Below, piece after piece: positions 52,010-63,238 of a stretch of 64,000 nt of DNA. Both the position numbers and the translations under genes were made by a program. The notes under the pieces are model-generated. The model saw nothing but the letters and a program-made list of their open reading frames with translations, ran no database searches and was not told where the DNA came from. The stretch comes from Prorocentrum cordatum. Taxonomy: Eukaryota; Sar; Dinophyceae; Prorocentrales; Prorocentraceae. The first letter of the stretch is position 1. Each line of letters starts with the position of its first letter. The stretch lies in NCBI GenBank assembly GCA_963575745.1, contig CAUYUJ010003991.1, positions 1 to 64,000 of the forward strand, written 5' to 3'.

Positions 52010-53197
52010 ATGCGTTTTGTTTCGACAGACGTTCACCCCGCAACGACGCGCGCCGGCAGATTCAGCGCGCCCCTTCGCCACGGAACTTCCGGACGGAACA
52101 TCGGTCGAATAGGGGCAGCGCTAGAGGGGCCGACGTTTTGCATGGGTCGTTTGGGCGCGCCGTCTGCCACTCAGTGATTTGCGCCTACTACCCGCTAGTC
52201 GCCCAGACGGGCCTCCTCACTTCATAACCACTACGATCGAGGGGGGGGCGCTTACTGGGGAGCCCCATGGCTAAAGGCACTGCGTACTCTACGGCGACGC
52301 ATAGCGTCGCAGGTGGGCAAAACATAGATGTAGTCTGCAGCGCGTGCCCATCAGTTCGCAGGAGTGCCAGGCAGGGGGGCACATGTCGCTCCGTCGGCAG
52401 CATGGCCTTTGCAGAAGTACTCGCAGGGATCGGGCATGAGCTCGGCACTCTTGTTTGTCGACGTCACGAACGCAGTCCTTTCTGCCATCAGAGAGCTGGT
52501 GCTCAGAGCGGACGCGGCGCAATAATCATGACGTGCTCTTATCTCGAACGTCGGGCTGCCAGAGCCACGCTTGCCGCTGCTGGAACGGCGATTGCAAGAG
52601 TTTCCCGCGCTGCATCGCCACGACCTCCGCGACCGCTTCAAACCCACGGCAGAGGAGGCGTTCCGTTCGGAATGGCTTCGAGCCCCAAAAGTTTCGAGGG
52701 TCTTGGTCGTTTCCATGGCTCGACCTGGGGCGCCGTTCGGGGATGTTGTTATCCAGTGCATTGCATATCGCCCATCATGAAGTTTGCAGCTGCGTGGCGA
52801 GAGAACGCGTTGATGCGGGTAGTACAAGTGCACGTTGTACGCAGTACTTCCTACTGAGTGGTATTCAGTAGTCCACGATGTATGGCAGAATTGTGAAGCG
52901 CCACAGGCACGAAGCCCAAGGGCCTGCACGGGATGAGGCGATGGCCATTGCTGCGCGCCCTAGCACGAATGTCGTACTTCGCGCTCGTCGTCCGCGGTGA
53001 TCTGGACAGGCTTGGGCAGATAATGAATGGGTGTCTGCCCGCGCGCGGGAGCTCATGCCTGCCGACGCCACCAAAGCGTGCGTAGAGAAGTCGAGAAGAG
53101 ATGCGGATGGCGATAGATGGCCGAGCAGAGTGCTCAAGCCCTTGCAAGACGCGGGTTTGCCGCCGGCAAGAGACATGCTACAAGCCGCCTAGCCTAC

Positions 53198-53236
<39 letters not shown>

Positions 53237-53920
53237 CAATTGCCGTTATGTGCTTTCATGCGGGCGGCTTCCGCGTCACGTGACGCCCATGCCGGAGCTA
53301 TAATTGTCACGGCGACGGGTCTTTGGCAACGGCGCTAGGAGGGGCCGACATGCGCGTTGCGTGCGTGCGATTTGTCCACCCAGGTCAGTTTTAACCAGAC
53401 ACCCACGGCTCGGATACCTTGTCTCGCTGGTTTATCTTTCCACGTGCGCCAGCTGCCACCTGGGGGCCAGAACACGTTGGCAGTTGACGCTCATTATGCC
53501 AATCGGAGCGCTCGCACGGAAGGATATCTGGCGTTTCGCGCTGAAGTCCCATTGCGTTTCGCGCCCGTGCCGTTTGCCTCCGCCGCCGCAGTTGCGCGAG
53601 ACATCCGCGCGCGAGAGCGGGCGCAGGCCTGCATTCAAAATGTTCTGCACCATGTCACAGGCTGGCCAAGAACATGTCCGCGGCAACGTGAGGTTGAGCA
53701 GCCCGCCCCCGGGTCGGCCCCTGGCGTTCGCACGTTGGCCGTGGGATAGGGGCGAAGACGGAGGACCACGCTAGCCTCTAGTATACCACGCAGGCCGCAT
53801 CGCCTGTGTTTCTTTGTTGCTAACCTTTCCTGCGAACAACGCAGGGATGGAGAGATTGTCCAATGTGCTGTTGCGCTTCGAGTTGAAACTGTTTTTCCCA
53901 ATGCCACATTCAAGGGGTTA
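52010..53920 (+). other. PK intron 11 after the YR element, unassigned
   Basis: Unique DNA with short open frames on both strands and no recognised family. A T tract of about 35 nt at 53,202-53,236 could be the poly(A) tail of an antisense retroposed sequence lying to its right. Confidence 0.45.
53202..53236 (-). repeat. T35 tract (poly(A) on the minus strand)
   Basis: Uninterrupted T run. No target-site duplication found by eye on the two sides. Confidence 0.85.
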
Positions 53921-53924
53921 ATGT

Positions 53925-53976
53925 TTTTTTCTCTCTCTCTCTCTCTCTCTCTTTCTTTCTCTCTCTCTCTCTCTAT
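53925..53976 (+). repeat. CT microsatellite
   Basis: (CT)n with a few TTT interruptions, ending in TATATATAT. Confidence 0.9.
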
Positions 53977-54762
53977 ATATATCTGCCACGGCATCACAGT
54001 CACGCCAGCCACGTTCTCAATATGGTGTTGGCATTTCAAGGCTGGACTTATAGCTGCCATTGAACGGGGGGCTCCTGTGCGAGACGATCTCGGCAGTGCG
54101 GTGGAAGGACGTGGGCCCCCTCTCCCCTTAGGTCCTGGTCGCCCCCATGGGGGATTGCGGCAATCACGTCTACGCCGAGGCTACAGGTGCAAGTCTGCAA
54201 CACGCGTTTCGTGGCCCACAAGCAGGATGAGGCGCCAGAGCCACACCTCCTCGGCCTCCTCCTCTTCCCAACAGATCTGTTATACGATTGCAGCCAATCG
54301 GCCTGAGGGGCCCAGGGGGAGACGTGGCAAACAGATGGGGGTTCAGCGCCTGCCCACTGACGCGCACCATCGTTTCCGTACCAGTTCAGCGCAGCAGTTT
54401 ACAAGAGGCCAGGCAGAGGTCGCCCAGCAATATCTCCAGTCGACTCACGGTTGCCAACATAGCTTAGTGCCCGCACATGTTATTATCGTAGTTCCTTTAT
54501 TGTTTGTCTGTATTGTCTTCTCTCTCCTCGAGTTCCTTCGTGCGACGGCATCCCCCGATATCATATAGTGCAAGCCTTCGTTCAGTTAGGCCAAGCGGGT
54601 ATGGTGAGACAGCCTGAATTGGACGATTGCTGGAGCATCCCCTGCCTGTGTTTTTTTTATATGTTCGCTATTGCCGCCCCCCCTGCATGCATGTCAAGGC
54701 CAAGTTCGCGTTCCCGCATATTTTTGGAACAATGGAGGCACGTCAGGTAAGTGGGGGGGAAG
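53977..54762 (+). other. PK intron 11, unassigned
   Basis: One + frame is open over 53,921-54,568 and ends in a hydrophobic run (VIIVVPLLFVCIVFSLLEFL, about 54,480-54,540). No family match or start context, so I do not call it a gene. Confidence 0.4.
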
Positions 54763-54764
54763 AG

Positions 54765-54796
<32 letters not shown>

Positions 54797-54920
54797 GAAG
54801 AAACAAACAGAGAAAGAGAGAGAGAGAGAGAACCAAAAAAGAAAGAGAGGGAGAGAAAGAGAGAGAGAGAGAACACAGAGAGATAGAGAGAAAGAGACAC
54901 ACACACACACACACACACAC
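54763..54920 (+). repeat. GA and CA microsatellites
   Basis: (GA)n with AAACA and CCAAAAAAG interruptions to 54,895, then (CA)n to 54,920. Confidence 0.9.
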
Positions 54921-55352
54921 AGCTGGCGAGCGACGCAGCTCGCCCACGCGTTCGCCACTGTGCCCTTTCCGCCTATGCTTCGAGTGCGTCAGGCAAGCGC
55001 GACCAGGGAGCAGGCGCGCTTTGCTTGACTCAAGGAGGGGGTCAGGTTTCAGGAATCGGTGTCAGGTGTTTCTCGTCTACCCCGTTAAGGTCCTTGGCCG
55101 GCGTTTGCGCCGATGTAGGCCTTACATGTTTGGTTTTAGGTGAGCACCTGCGGAAGTGCTCTCTGATCCGCGTTGCCCGCTTTTGGCGGGCATGCGGCTT
55201 GCAGCGGTTCCAGTGCTTCACGCCCTTTGGCCGTGGTTCCCTGGTGACGCCCTTTGCGCGGACTTCCGGTCCGATCTGCATCCTGCGCCTGTTCCTCTTG
55301 CTTTTCCTCGTCCTGTGCCTCCTCTTGCCCCTTCCCCCCGCGCCCGTAGCAG
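54921..55352 (+). other. end of PK intron 11
   Basis: Unique sequence, then a pyrimidine-rich stretch (55,275-55,345) ending GTAGCAG|G, the acceptor of exon 12. Confidence 0.6.
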
Positions 55353-55486
55353 GACAAGCCCTTCCCCACCAGGGCCGAGGCATGCGATGTCGCCAACGCA
55401 GTGTTGGACGGCACCGACATGGTGATGCTCAGCGGGGAGTCCGCCAACGGCGACTTCCCGGTGGAGTCGGTGACCATGATGAGAAG
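55353..55486 (+). CDS. PK: pyruvate kinase visible exon 12
   Basis: 44 codons plus two bases: [20 protein letters not shown] then [20 protein letters not shown] and TMMR, matching [38 protein letters not shown]. Acceptor GCAG|G, donor AAG|GA, phase 2. Confidence 0.97.
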
Positions 55487-56739
55487 GACGTGGGGGGCCA
55501 GAAGGCCGCATGGGGAGGACGCGGGTGGAGGGAGGGAGGGGAGAAAGAGGAGGAGGAAAACGAGCAGGACTTGCAGGCATCGCGTAGCGACATGAAAAGA
55601 AACTCCACACAGGGAAAAAATTGAAGCCCAGCTTGGGGGAAATTGGTCGTGAGCTATCCTGTCGAGATACACGCGCATGACCTGAGACAGAGGAAGCTGG
55701 CACGGCCGACCTCCTTCCCTGAGCTGGAACTGGCAGATCAACTATAAACGCGAGAGGAAGCGGGGATGGGAGGAGGATGCACCAGCAGGGGCGGGGAGAG
55801 AGGAGACCCCGGAACCCAGGATTGTGATAGTTCGGAGCGCGTTGCCGCCGTCAGCGACGGCCATCACCCCTCCCACGGAGCGGCGAGCGGTCGAGCGAAA
55901 ACCTGGGGGGGGTTCTAATCATCAGGCGCACTTCGAGTCTGCGGGCCTGGCGTCCTGAGAGTCCCTGTCCTTCAGAGGATGCGGCGAAAGAGGATGGAGC
56001 GATGGAGGGAGAGGGGCTGGTGACAAGCTAGGTGCGCTCGCGTCATATCTGACGTCCTACCCCTCCCTCCCATCCCTTACCATGGCGCTGATTTTCTCTA
56101 TCCGCGGACGCGTGTCGTAGCGGACCTGTGGCTCCGCGCGCGCGTGCGTAGTGGGTGGTGGTGCGCGTGCGTGCGTGCGTGCGTGTGTGCGTGGTTGTGG
56201 TGGTGGTGGTGGTGGTGGTGGTGGTGGTGGTGGTGGCTGGTGGTGGTGGTGGTGCTGGTGGTGGTGGTGGTGCTGGTGGTGCTGGTGGTGGTGGTGGTGG
56301 TGATGCTGGTGGTGGTGGTGGTGCTGGTGGTGGTGGTGGTGGTAATGGTGGTGCGGCGCGGTGGTGGCGGGCGGATGGGCGCGCGAGAAAGAGGCCCGCG
56401 CTGGGGCGAGAACGCCATCCTGAACGACGGAGGCCAAACACCGATCCGAAAATGAGGCCCACGCTGCAGCGGGAGCACGATTCGGAACGATTCGGGGGGA
56501 AGTGGGAGAGTATTTTCATATTGTGTATTTGTAAAGTGGGCGTGACATGTCTGCGGAGGACGAGGAGGAGAAAGTGCGAGCAGAGCCTCGAGTTGTCAGG
56601 GCAGGGGGGCGGTCAGGGATAATTCCAAATTCGGGCCTCCCTTGTCCGCGCCAGTGTTGCCCCAGATCGCAGTCAGCTCGAGTTCTGCTGGATCACATTC
56701 TGCCCAGTGTAGATATTGTACCCCATGAGCACTGCTGAA
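55487..56739 (+). other. PK intron 12, first part
   Basis: Opens with a purine tract (GGAGGGAGGGAGGGGAG, 55,515-55,560). Holds a GTG microsatellite at 56,190-56,345. No gene recognised. Confidence 0.6.
56190..56345 (+). repeat. GTG microsatellite
   Basis: (GTG)n with GCTG interruptions; reads as poly-Val, poly-Gly or poly-Trp on + and poly-His, poly-Thr or poly-Pro on -. Confidence 0.9.
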
Positions 56740-58020
56740 GTAAGAGCACTTGCCCTGGATTGCACTGTCCAGTGCAGATGCTATTCACTTATTGTCCAGC
56801 TCGAGTGTTTCTGGATTAGTTGATTCAGAAATTTGCTGGACCATACATGGGGACACCAGAGAGGGCCCTACCCAGACCATGTCTATCCCGGAAATGTTGG
56901 GTGAGCGGAGATGGGAGCTCCGCATCTTACGAAAAGGTTTGGAGTTGAAGCGCAGGCCAGGCGAGAGTCTTCCGAATTACAATGCCAGGACGTACTTGTT
57001 GATTAAGCGTTGGTTTTTCCTAGCAGGGCCAATTGCCGATGCACCATAAACTTCTCTTGTACGGTTTCGATCATGCCTGGAGGGAGCGATGCTTCCAGTC
57101 TCCCAGTTGCAGTCCTCTTCTCCAGATTGCACGCGGGTTCCGTGACAGAGTTTTGTGGGACACGGCGCAAATTTTCAGCGTAAGTCGTCGCAGAGTTGAA
57201 GGTGTGGTGCACGTTGGTATGGCATGGGGCCCCGATGTGAGTGGGAGGACATATTTTGCCTTGCTTTCGGTACGGCTTGGAGGACCATCCGTCACTCGTG
57301 CGACGGCTTGCCAGCATGGCGGAAATTATTCCCAAGGTTTCTGGACATCATTTGCAAGCATTGGCAGCTCCCGGCCGCTGCGGCGTTGGAGGCCGAGCAG
57401 GGCGAGGCCCAAGAGGGCTGTCGAGCGACGCGCCCAACGCGAGACATGTATGATTTCGACACTTGCCCGGCGGCTCACGGGGACAACCAGCCCGCGATAC
57501 CTTTCGAGCGCCCGCGTGGCTGCTTTGCTTGCGAGGTGGACTGCCAACCTTTAGCTGCAGTGGCTTGCGGACATGCTCATCTCGCGGATGCGTCCTTGCT
57601 CCCGGCATTCGAGCGCATCACGAATAACACATTCCATTTGATAGATTATGGTTGGTCTCAGCCCAAGATATCGGCGATCCAGTCTTTTGGCATCGGTGCG
57701 ATTACAACAAGATAGCAGAGTTCCTACGTAGTCAATTGCGCCATGGACTGCGGTAGGAGCTGGTTCAAAGAAGTGCCACCAGCAGTTCCACAGTTTTCTG
57801 TTGACGATGCCAATGTCATATGCCACTCAGACGGCGGCACGCGCCGAGACTCTTGCTCTGCAGCAGCATGGGTCATTGAAGCTGCCGTCATTAGGGAAGG
57901 TCGTCGACATACCTGCCCAGTCGCCTTACGGGATTCGTTTTCGCCTCGCCAACGTCTTCTTTCACAGCTGAGACCGTCGCACTAGACGACTGCATCGCGC
58001 ATCTCAACAAATTTACTAGC
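56740..58020 (+). mobile_element. LINE fragment (connection region and RNase H), sense in PK intron 12
   Basis: A + strand remnant of the same broad LINE type as in intron 3. 56,940-57,080 has RPGESLPNYNARTYLLIKRWF and, in another frame, MHHKLLLYGFDHAWRE, typical of the segment after RT. 57,500-57,600 has CFACEVDCQPLAAVACGHAH. RNase H follows. RT and endonuclease are missing. Confidence 0.65.
57743..58015 (+). pseudogene. LINE RNase H fragment
   Basis: FSVDDANVICHSDGGTRRDS then CSAAAWVIEA (57,800-57,880) matches the first RNase H strand with its Asp. After a frame change, SSFTAETVALDDCIAHLNKF (57,958-58,015) carries the catalytic Glu block. The domain stops there, so it is truncated as well as shifted. 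Confidence 0.75.
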
Positions 58021-58744
58021 ACACCCCAGTTCGCCAAGCGTTGTCGTGTGATTTAACCGTATAACTGTACTTTGCAGGTGCAGGTCTGTCATAGTACGTG
58101 GCATGAGGCGTCCGAAGGAAAGAAAAGGATGATGAGGGAGACGAGGACGAGGAGCGGGGAGGAGAAGGCAGGTTGGAGAGCAGGTGGGGAGGAGGGAGTG
58201 GGAGGTGGCAGGGGAGGAGGAGGGAGGAGGAAGGTGGCAGCGGAGGGAGGAGGAGGGGAACAGAGGGAGGAAGAGGAAGGAAAGGGGGACGAGGGAAAAG
58301 GACTGACCAAGGAACGCACCCCACCCAGCTGAAACGAATGACTGTAAATGTCAGCAGGCCCCTTCCGAAACGAATCAACGCAGCAAGGGACATGCGGTCG
58401 CCTTCAAAGGTATGTTGGAAGCCGCTGTATTGAACGCTCATGAAATGAGAGAGTGGTGGTCTTCAAATGTTTGGTAATCATCTTGACACCATGGGGGTTC
58501 GGATCACGAGCGGGAGGAGGCGCGGAAAGACGAAAGGGAAGTGAATGACGTGTAGGAGGGAGGAGAAGAAAAAAGCGAGGCTGTCGGGGACAGACCTTAA
58601 AACCTGCGATCCTTACTTAAACGAAATCGGGCTTGTGCGCAACCGACTCTTCGCCTTGGGCAGCCGCAGGACTCGTCGTGGGTTTCCCTCGAAGCTGTAC
58701 CCAAGGGAGGTCTGCCTCCACGAGGGCGGAAGGAAGAAGAGAGC

Positions 58745-58776
<32 letters not shown>

Positions 58777-59069
58777 GGAGGAGGCGAATGACGGGCATGT
58801 GTGGGAATGGGTGAGGAGGAGGAGGAGGAGGAGGAGGAGGAGTCTGGAAAAGCAATGGCGTTGGTCAGAAACGGGTAGCGACAATGTCAGATTACATACA
58901 TCGTGTCCTTCGCCATCCCATCCTATCCCCCCTCCACCTCAGTGCTCCCTCTCTCTCCCGTATCCTCTTCCCGTCCCCTCCACCCATTGCCAGAGCGCCT
59001 TCCCTCTTCTCCCCTTCGCACCCCTTTGTCGCACCAGTCCCCGTACGCTCGTCCGCCCGTTCCCCCGAG
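58021..59069 (+). other. end of PK intron 12
   Basis: GGA-rich purine blocks at 58,110-58,290 and 58,730-58,850, then pyrimidine-rich 58,910-59,060 up to CCGAG|G. No gene recognised. Confidence 0.65.
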
Positions 59070-59105
59070 GATCGTCGAGGAGGCGGAGAAGGCAATGGCG
59101 GAGAT
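59070..59105 (+). CDS. PK: pyruvate kinase visible exon 13 (3' end uncertain)
   Basis: Completes the Arg codon of exon 12 and reads IVEEAEKAMAE, matching the IxxEAExA helix after the MLSGETA block. The donor is ambiguous: AAG|GC after 59,091 fits the pattern of this gene, while GAT|GTGAG after 59,105 is a textbook GT donor. No later exon is convincing. Confidence 0.8.
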
Positions 59106-62100
59106 GTGAGCTGCCCCCGTCCCCAGTGCAGGCCATCTTGATGAGGCGAGGGCCGGGGAGGAAGCGCGCGGACTTCCGACCGTGTATGTGTATGCCCTTT
59201 GTTGTTCATCTAGATGGGGAGGTAATCGGGAGGCAGGGGGATGGAGGGAGGAGGGGAGCATGAGGCAGGAGGGAGGCAGGAGGGGAGGCAGGAAGGGCGG
59301 AAGGAGGGAGAAAGGAGGGAGTGATAAGGAGGGAGGAGGGAGGAGGAAGCAGAAGAAGGGGGGTGGCGGGCACAGTGGGGGAGGGAGGAGGCGACAGCAG
59401 GGGGCCTCCGAGAGTGCGACCGCGGGGCACGGGGCCTGCCTGTTCGTCTCGAAGTTTGAGCTTCGAGGCTTCACCCTGCCATTTGCGTAGTTTACTTGGC
59501 GCGTTCCGTTGCGGCGACTTGCGAAAACCCCAATCGCATGGGGCGGAATGCCGAGGTCTGCAGTGCCCTGAGTGTTCCCTGGGCCCTGCGCGGCGAGTCC
59601 AACGTGCTTCCTGAGATGTTGGCTGAGTTTGGGCTCCTGGAGCTCACCGCATCCAGATTTCGCGTTCCTGCGGACAGTTAGTATGCGTGGGACGTTGGCC
59701 TGGCAATGGTCGACGCAGGTTGCCCGCCCAGGTATCCGGCGCCGCGCGCGGCCGCCGTGGCGCGGCGGAACCTCCGCTCCAGACTCACGCTCGACTGTGC
59801 GTTGTCTCTTTCGGGGGAGGTTCTCAGGCAGGAACTCCATCGCAGACTTCGCGCGGTGGCTCGGCCCGCGGCCTGCGCCGGCGACCGTGAAGAGTGTCCC
59901 ATGATGCGAAGGATGCTTTCATCCGTCATGGCATGCAGCATTTCTGCGGAGCCTTCTCGGAGGACTACGCCCTGCGTGCTCGGTCGTGGGAGATGGTATT
60001 GCTGTTTCAAGGGGCGCGCGCGCTTCTGGGCGGCCTCGATCACGCGCCCACGCGCGGCCGCTCCATCCGACGCCCCGCGGGGGCCCGTCGAGGCCCCCAT
60101 GAGCGGCCCTTCGATGTTGCGCGCCTGCGTCTCCGGCCCACGACGCGTTGTCGTTCGCTTGGACACTGGAAAGCTCTGCGCGCAGTGGTTCCCTCGGCGC
60201 GGGCTCGGTGGCTTGCAGATTTTGCTCGGGCGCGGGCAAGCCGGGTCGTCTCCCTCATCGAGAACTCGTCCTGCCTTGCTGGGGCGCAGGAGCGGGCGTC
60301 CAGCTCGCGACTTCTGCCCGTCGCCCCGTCGGGCCTGACGACGTCCGCCGGCTGGCCGGCCAGGCCGCTGCCGTTCTCGGGCATTTCGCTGCTAAGGCAC
60401 CTCCCGTCAGCGATGCCGGCGCGCGCGGGCGGCTGCTGGAGGCGCCCCCTGGAGGAGCGAAGCGGGTTCGCAATTTGCTGAAGCGTGAGACTCAAGTCAC
60501 GGCAGAGCATCCTCTCGCGTCAAATTGCATCCGCCAAGCCCCTGGCGACAAGACGCAGCACGGGCGCGGTTTCTGCTCTAAGTTGTTGACCTCGTCTCAG
60601 GAACGCCTTCGGTTCCTCGGCGACACCCACAATGAGCTCGGCGCCCTGACCCGGGCCTCCCTGCTCGAGCTCCCCGATTTTGAAGCAAGGGGCGTCTCGC
60701 AGGCTGCTTCCTGCTTCGCCAGTGGCGCGGCCGTGGATCAGTTGCCGGGAGACTTCCCTCGGCTGGCTGGCCAGGCCGCGCGATCTCTTCCCGCTCTCTC
60801 TACGGCCCGCGAGAAGCCCTCGGCGTTTCCGCAGCCGTGCCATTTGAATGTCATGGTGCTCCTCTCGAAGCAGGTGCGAGGCGAGCGCCAGATTTGGAGA
60901 TGCCCGTCCAGTTGGCCGCGCGCATGCATCCATGCGTTGTGCACGCCGGCATCTGCGACAGTGCAGCGCGTAATTCTGCGGCGTTGCCAGCGGCGCTCCT
61001 CCGCGAGCTGCATCGCGAGGCGGCGGGCGCGGTCGGCTTCGAGTCGGCCCATCGGGGCGCGGAGAAACTGTTTGACTTTGCGGTCCCAGCGCCGCTTGTT
61101 CAGTTGGCGCGTAGGTGGGCTACCGCACGCGCTGTACTTTGGCATCGCGGCGCACGCGATCGTTCGACCCCCGCGGCCGGACCCCAGTCCGCGCCCTGGG
61201 TCAAGGCGCGCGTGCGCGGCGCGCCCGAGCGCGCGCGCTCGCCCGCATGCCAGCAGTGCCTAGCCGTTCCTGCACCGACGACAGGACACAGAACCTGCCA
61301 GGTGCTCGCAAGTACGTTGTCTCGGCCCTCCCTGGGGCAGCAGCCAGTCTGTGAGAGTTCCCGCGCTGCATCATCTCTCCCAAGACTGCTGATGTTGCCT
61401 CGTCGCCTTTGGTCAAGGAGCCGAATGGCCGTCTGGAGGACGCAGGGGCGTCTATCATTTTCCAAGAGTGCTCACGCATTTCGGAGTTATGACGGCCGCC
61501 GGAAGGAGGAGTTGCACGCAGAAGTTCATGCTCCGCCAGAGGACGGATTTCACGCGTTCCCACATGCCGGCGTTTCTCGCCCGCCAATGCGGTCGCTCGC
61601 GCAGGATGTTTGAACCGCCCGTCCCACGGATCGCAGGGGCACGCATGTTTCCGGCCCCCGCTCGCCGATCCGATCTCCGGGGCTTCCGGCCACTGGCCGC
61701 CACGGTGCTGAGAAGGAGCGTTTTTTTTCTTCTAGCGACGGCCCCGCGCGGGGGTTGCGACGGGAAGACGGGCGCATGTGATGCCGAGAAATTAGCGGCT
61801 GCGAGCGCGTCGGGCTCGGCGCTCGCACCACGCTGGCGCGCTGTTGTCGATGGCGCACTGTCTCTGGGCCGTCGTCGGCCACCGTCTGCGCCACGTTGCA
61901 CCCCGAGTGGGCGCCGACGTCCTGGGGCCCGCCAGCTGGCGCCCTTCATTTCTAGGCTACGGATTCCCAGTTCCACCTCACCGCATCCGCGCGGCTGCTT
62001 GTTTCTCGAGCGTCCTCCTAGTCAGACAGCCCCGCATCTGCATGGGGGAGGGTCCTAGCGGAGCTGATTTTACAGCGCTTCGAAAGTTGCGCGCGCTTCT

Positions 62101-62570
62101 GCTTAAGAAGGCGCTCGCTCGGACGCTGCCCTGCCGGCGCGCAGCGTTCCGCCAGGTAATGGGCCCGAGGCGCGGCTCCAAGGCGCGGGGCGCCTCGCCA
62201 AAGACATGCGCCCCAGGTGCGGCGTGGCTCGTGGGGTTCGTTTGCCAGCGCCTTCTCGATATGGCTGGCCATCCCTAGCGCGAGCGCAGTGCTTCCAGGA
62301 ACCGTGGTCTAACCCCCTCTTGCAGCTGCTGTCGCACCCCGGCCGCCCCTCCGCGACGCGCGTCAATCCTGGGGTCTGTTCGACGGGGGACATTTGGCGC
62401 AAGGGGCCGGGATGGCCCAGACGGTTCTACGGGCAAGTGGGCGCTCGATTGCAGGCTTAGGCGTTGGTCTTTTTTCCCCAATCAGAGTTTGCCTTAGTAG
62501 GGGTCCGAGCGGATTCATATGATTAGGTGAGGTTTGGCGCCGATTGCGGCGGCACGCCAAGGTACCCGGG
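59106..62570 (+). other. GC-rich region with many overlapping open frames, unassigned
   Basis: 59,220-59,400 is GGA-rich. 59,480-62,460 has open frames up to about 370 codons on + and shorter ones on -, Ala/Arg-rich, with no domain I recognise and no single frame that keeps conserved-looking composition. It may hold the next PK intron and degraded mobile DNA. Confidence 0.4.
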
Positions 62571-62574
62571 TGTT

Positions 62575-63238
62575 TGGTAGCTTTATAACCAAATAGCCTT
62601 ATAGCCCAATAGCCCAATAGCCCTGTAGCCCTACAGCCCTATAGCCCTGTAGCCCTAATAGCCTTAATAGCCCCCAGAGATGTGTAACCCTACAGCCCCA
62701 TAGCCCAATAGCCCTATAGCCCTATGGCCCTGTAGCCCTACAGCCCTAATAGCCCAAATAGTCCTAATAGCCCTAATATCCCTAGAGCCTTGTAGCCCTA
62801 CAGCCCTATAGCCCAATAGCCCTATAGCCCTATAGCCCTAATGGCCCCAACAGCCCCAATAGCCCTAGAGCCTTGTAGCCCTACAGCCCTATAGCCCAAT
62901 AGCCCTTAGCCCTGTAGCCCTATAGTCCTAATAGCCCTACTAGCCCTGATCTCCCTAGAGCCTTGTAGCCCTATAGCCCAGCCCTACAGCCCTATAGCCC
63001 TATGGCCCTATAGCCCTACAGCCCCAATAGCCCTAATGGCCCTAATAGCCCTAATAGCCCTAGAGCCTTGTAGTCCTACAGCCCTATGGCCCTAATAGCC
63101 CTAGAGCCCTCATAGCCATATAGCCCAATAGCCCTACAGCCTCATAGCCCTGTGGCCCTATAGCCCTATAGCCCAACAGCCCAATAGCCCTATAGCCCCA
63201 TAGCCCTATAGCCCTATAGCTCCATAGCCCAACAGCCC
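62575..63238. repeat. TAGCCC-rich array, ~660 bp
   Basis: Variants of TAGCCCTA, TAGCCCAA and CAGCCCTA with an 8-9 nt basic period and longer ~100-nt echoes such as CCTAGAGCCTTGTAGCCCTA. The complement reads TAGGGCTATAGGGC, similar to but not the plant/alveolate-type telomere repeat TTTAGGG. Confidence 0.9.

Larger units (their letters stand above)
9660..59105 (+). other. PK: pyruvate kinase gene span (visible exons 1-13, both ends missing)
   Basis: Thirteen separated blocks on one strand match pyruvate kinase in the right order with no missing segment from the ICTIGP block to the helix after GESANGDFP. Joined at AG acceptors they keep a single frame. Pyruvate kinase transfers phosphate from phosphoenolpyruvate to ADP at the end of glycolysis. 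Visible key residues are the Arg of NTVRCNMSHG, MDTRGPEIRTG, Lys of IIAKIENVEG, Glu of the same block, GDLGMEIP and TATEM. The N-terminal exon(s) and the C-terminal regulatory domain were not found in the window. Confidence 0.93.

Noticed and set aside
56043-56519. His-, Thr- and Pro-rich frames on the minus strand
   Set aside because: Translations of the GTG microsatellite.
59380-59490. Candidate next PK exon (ASESATAGHGACLFVSKFE)
   Set aside because: Only a few residues resemble the family (ESA, A-L-FV), the spacing is wrong for the C-terminal domain, and there is no good donor.
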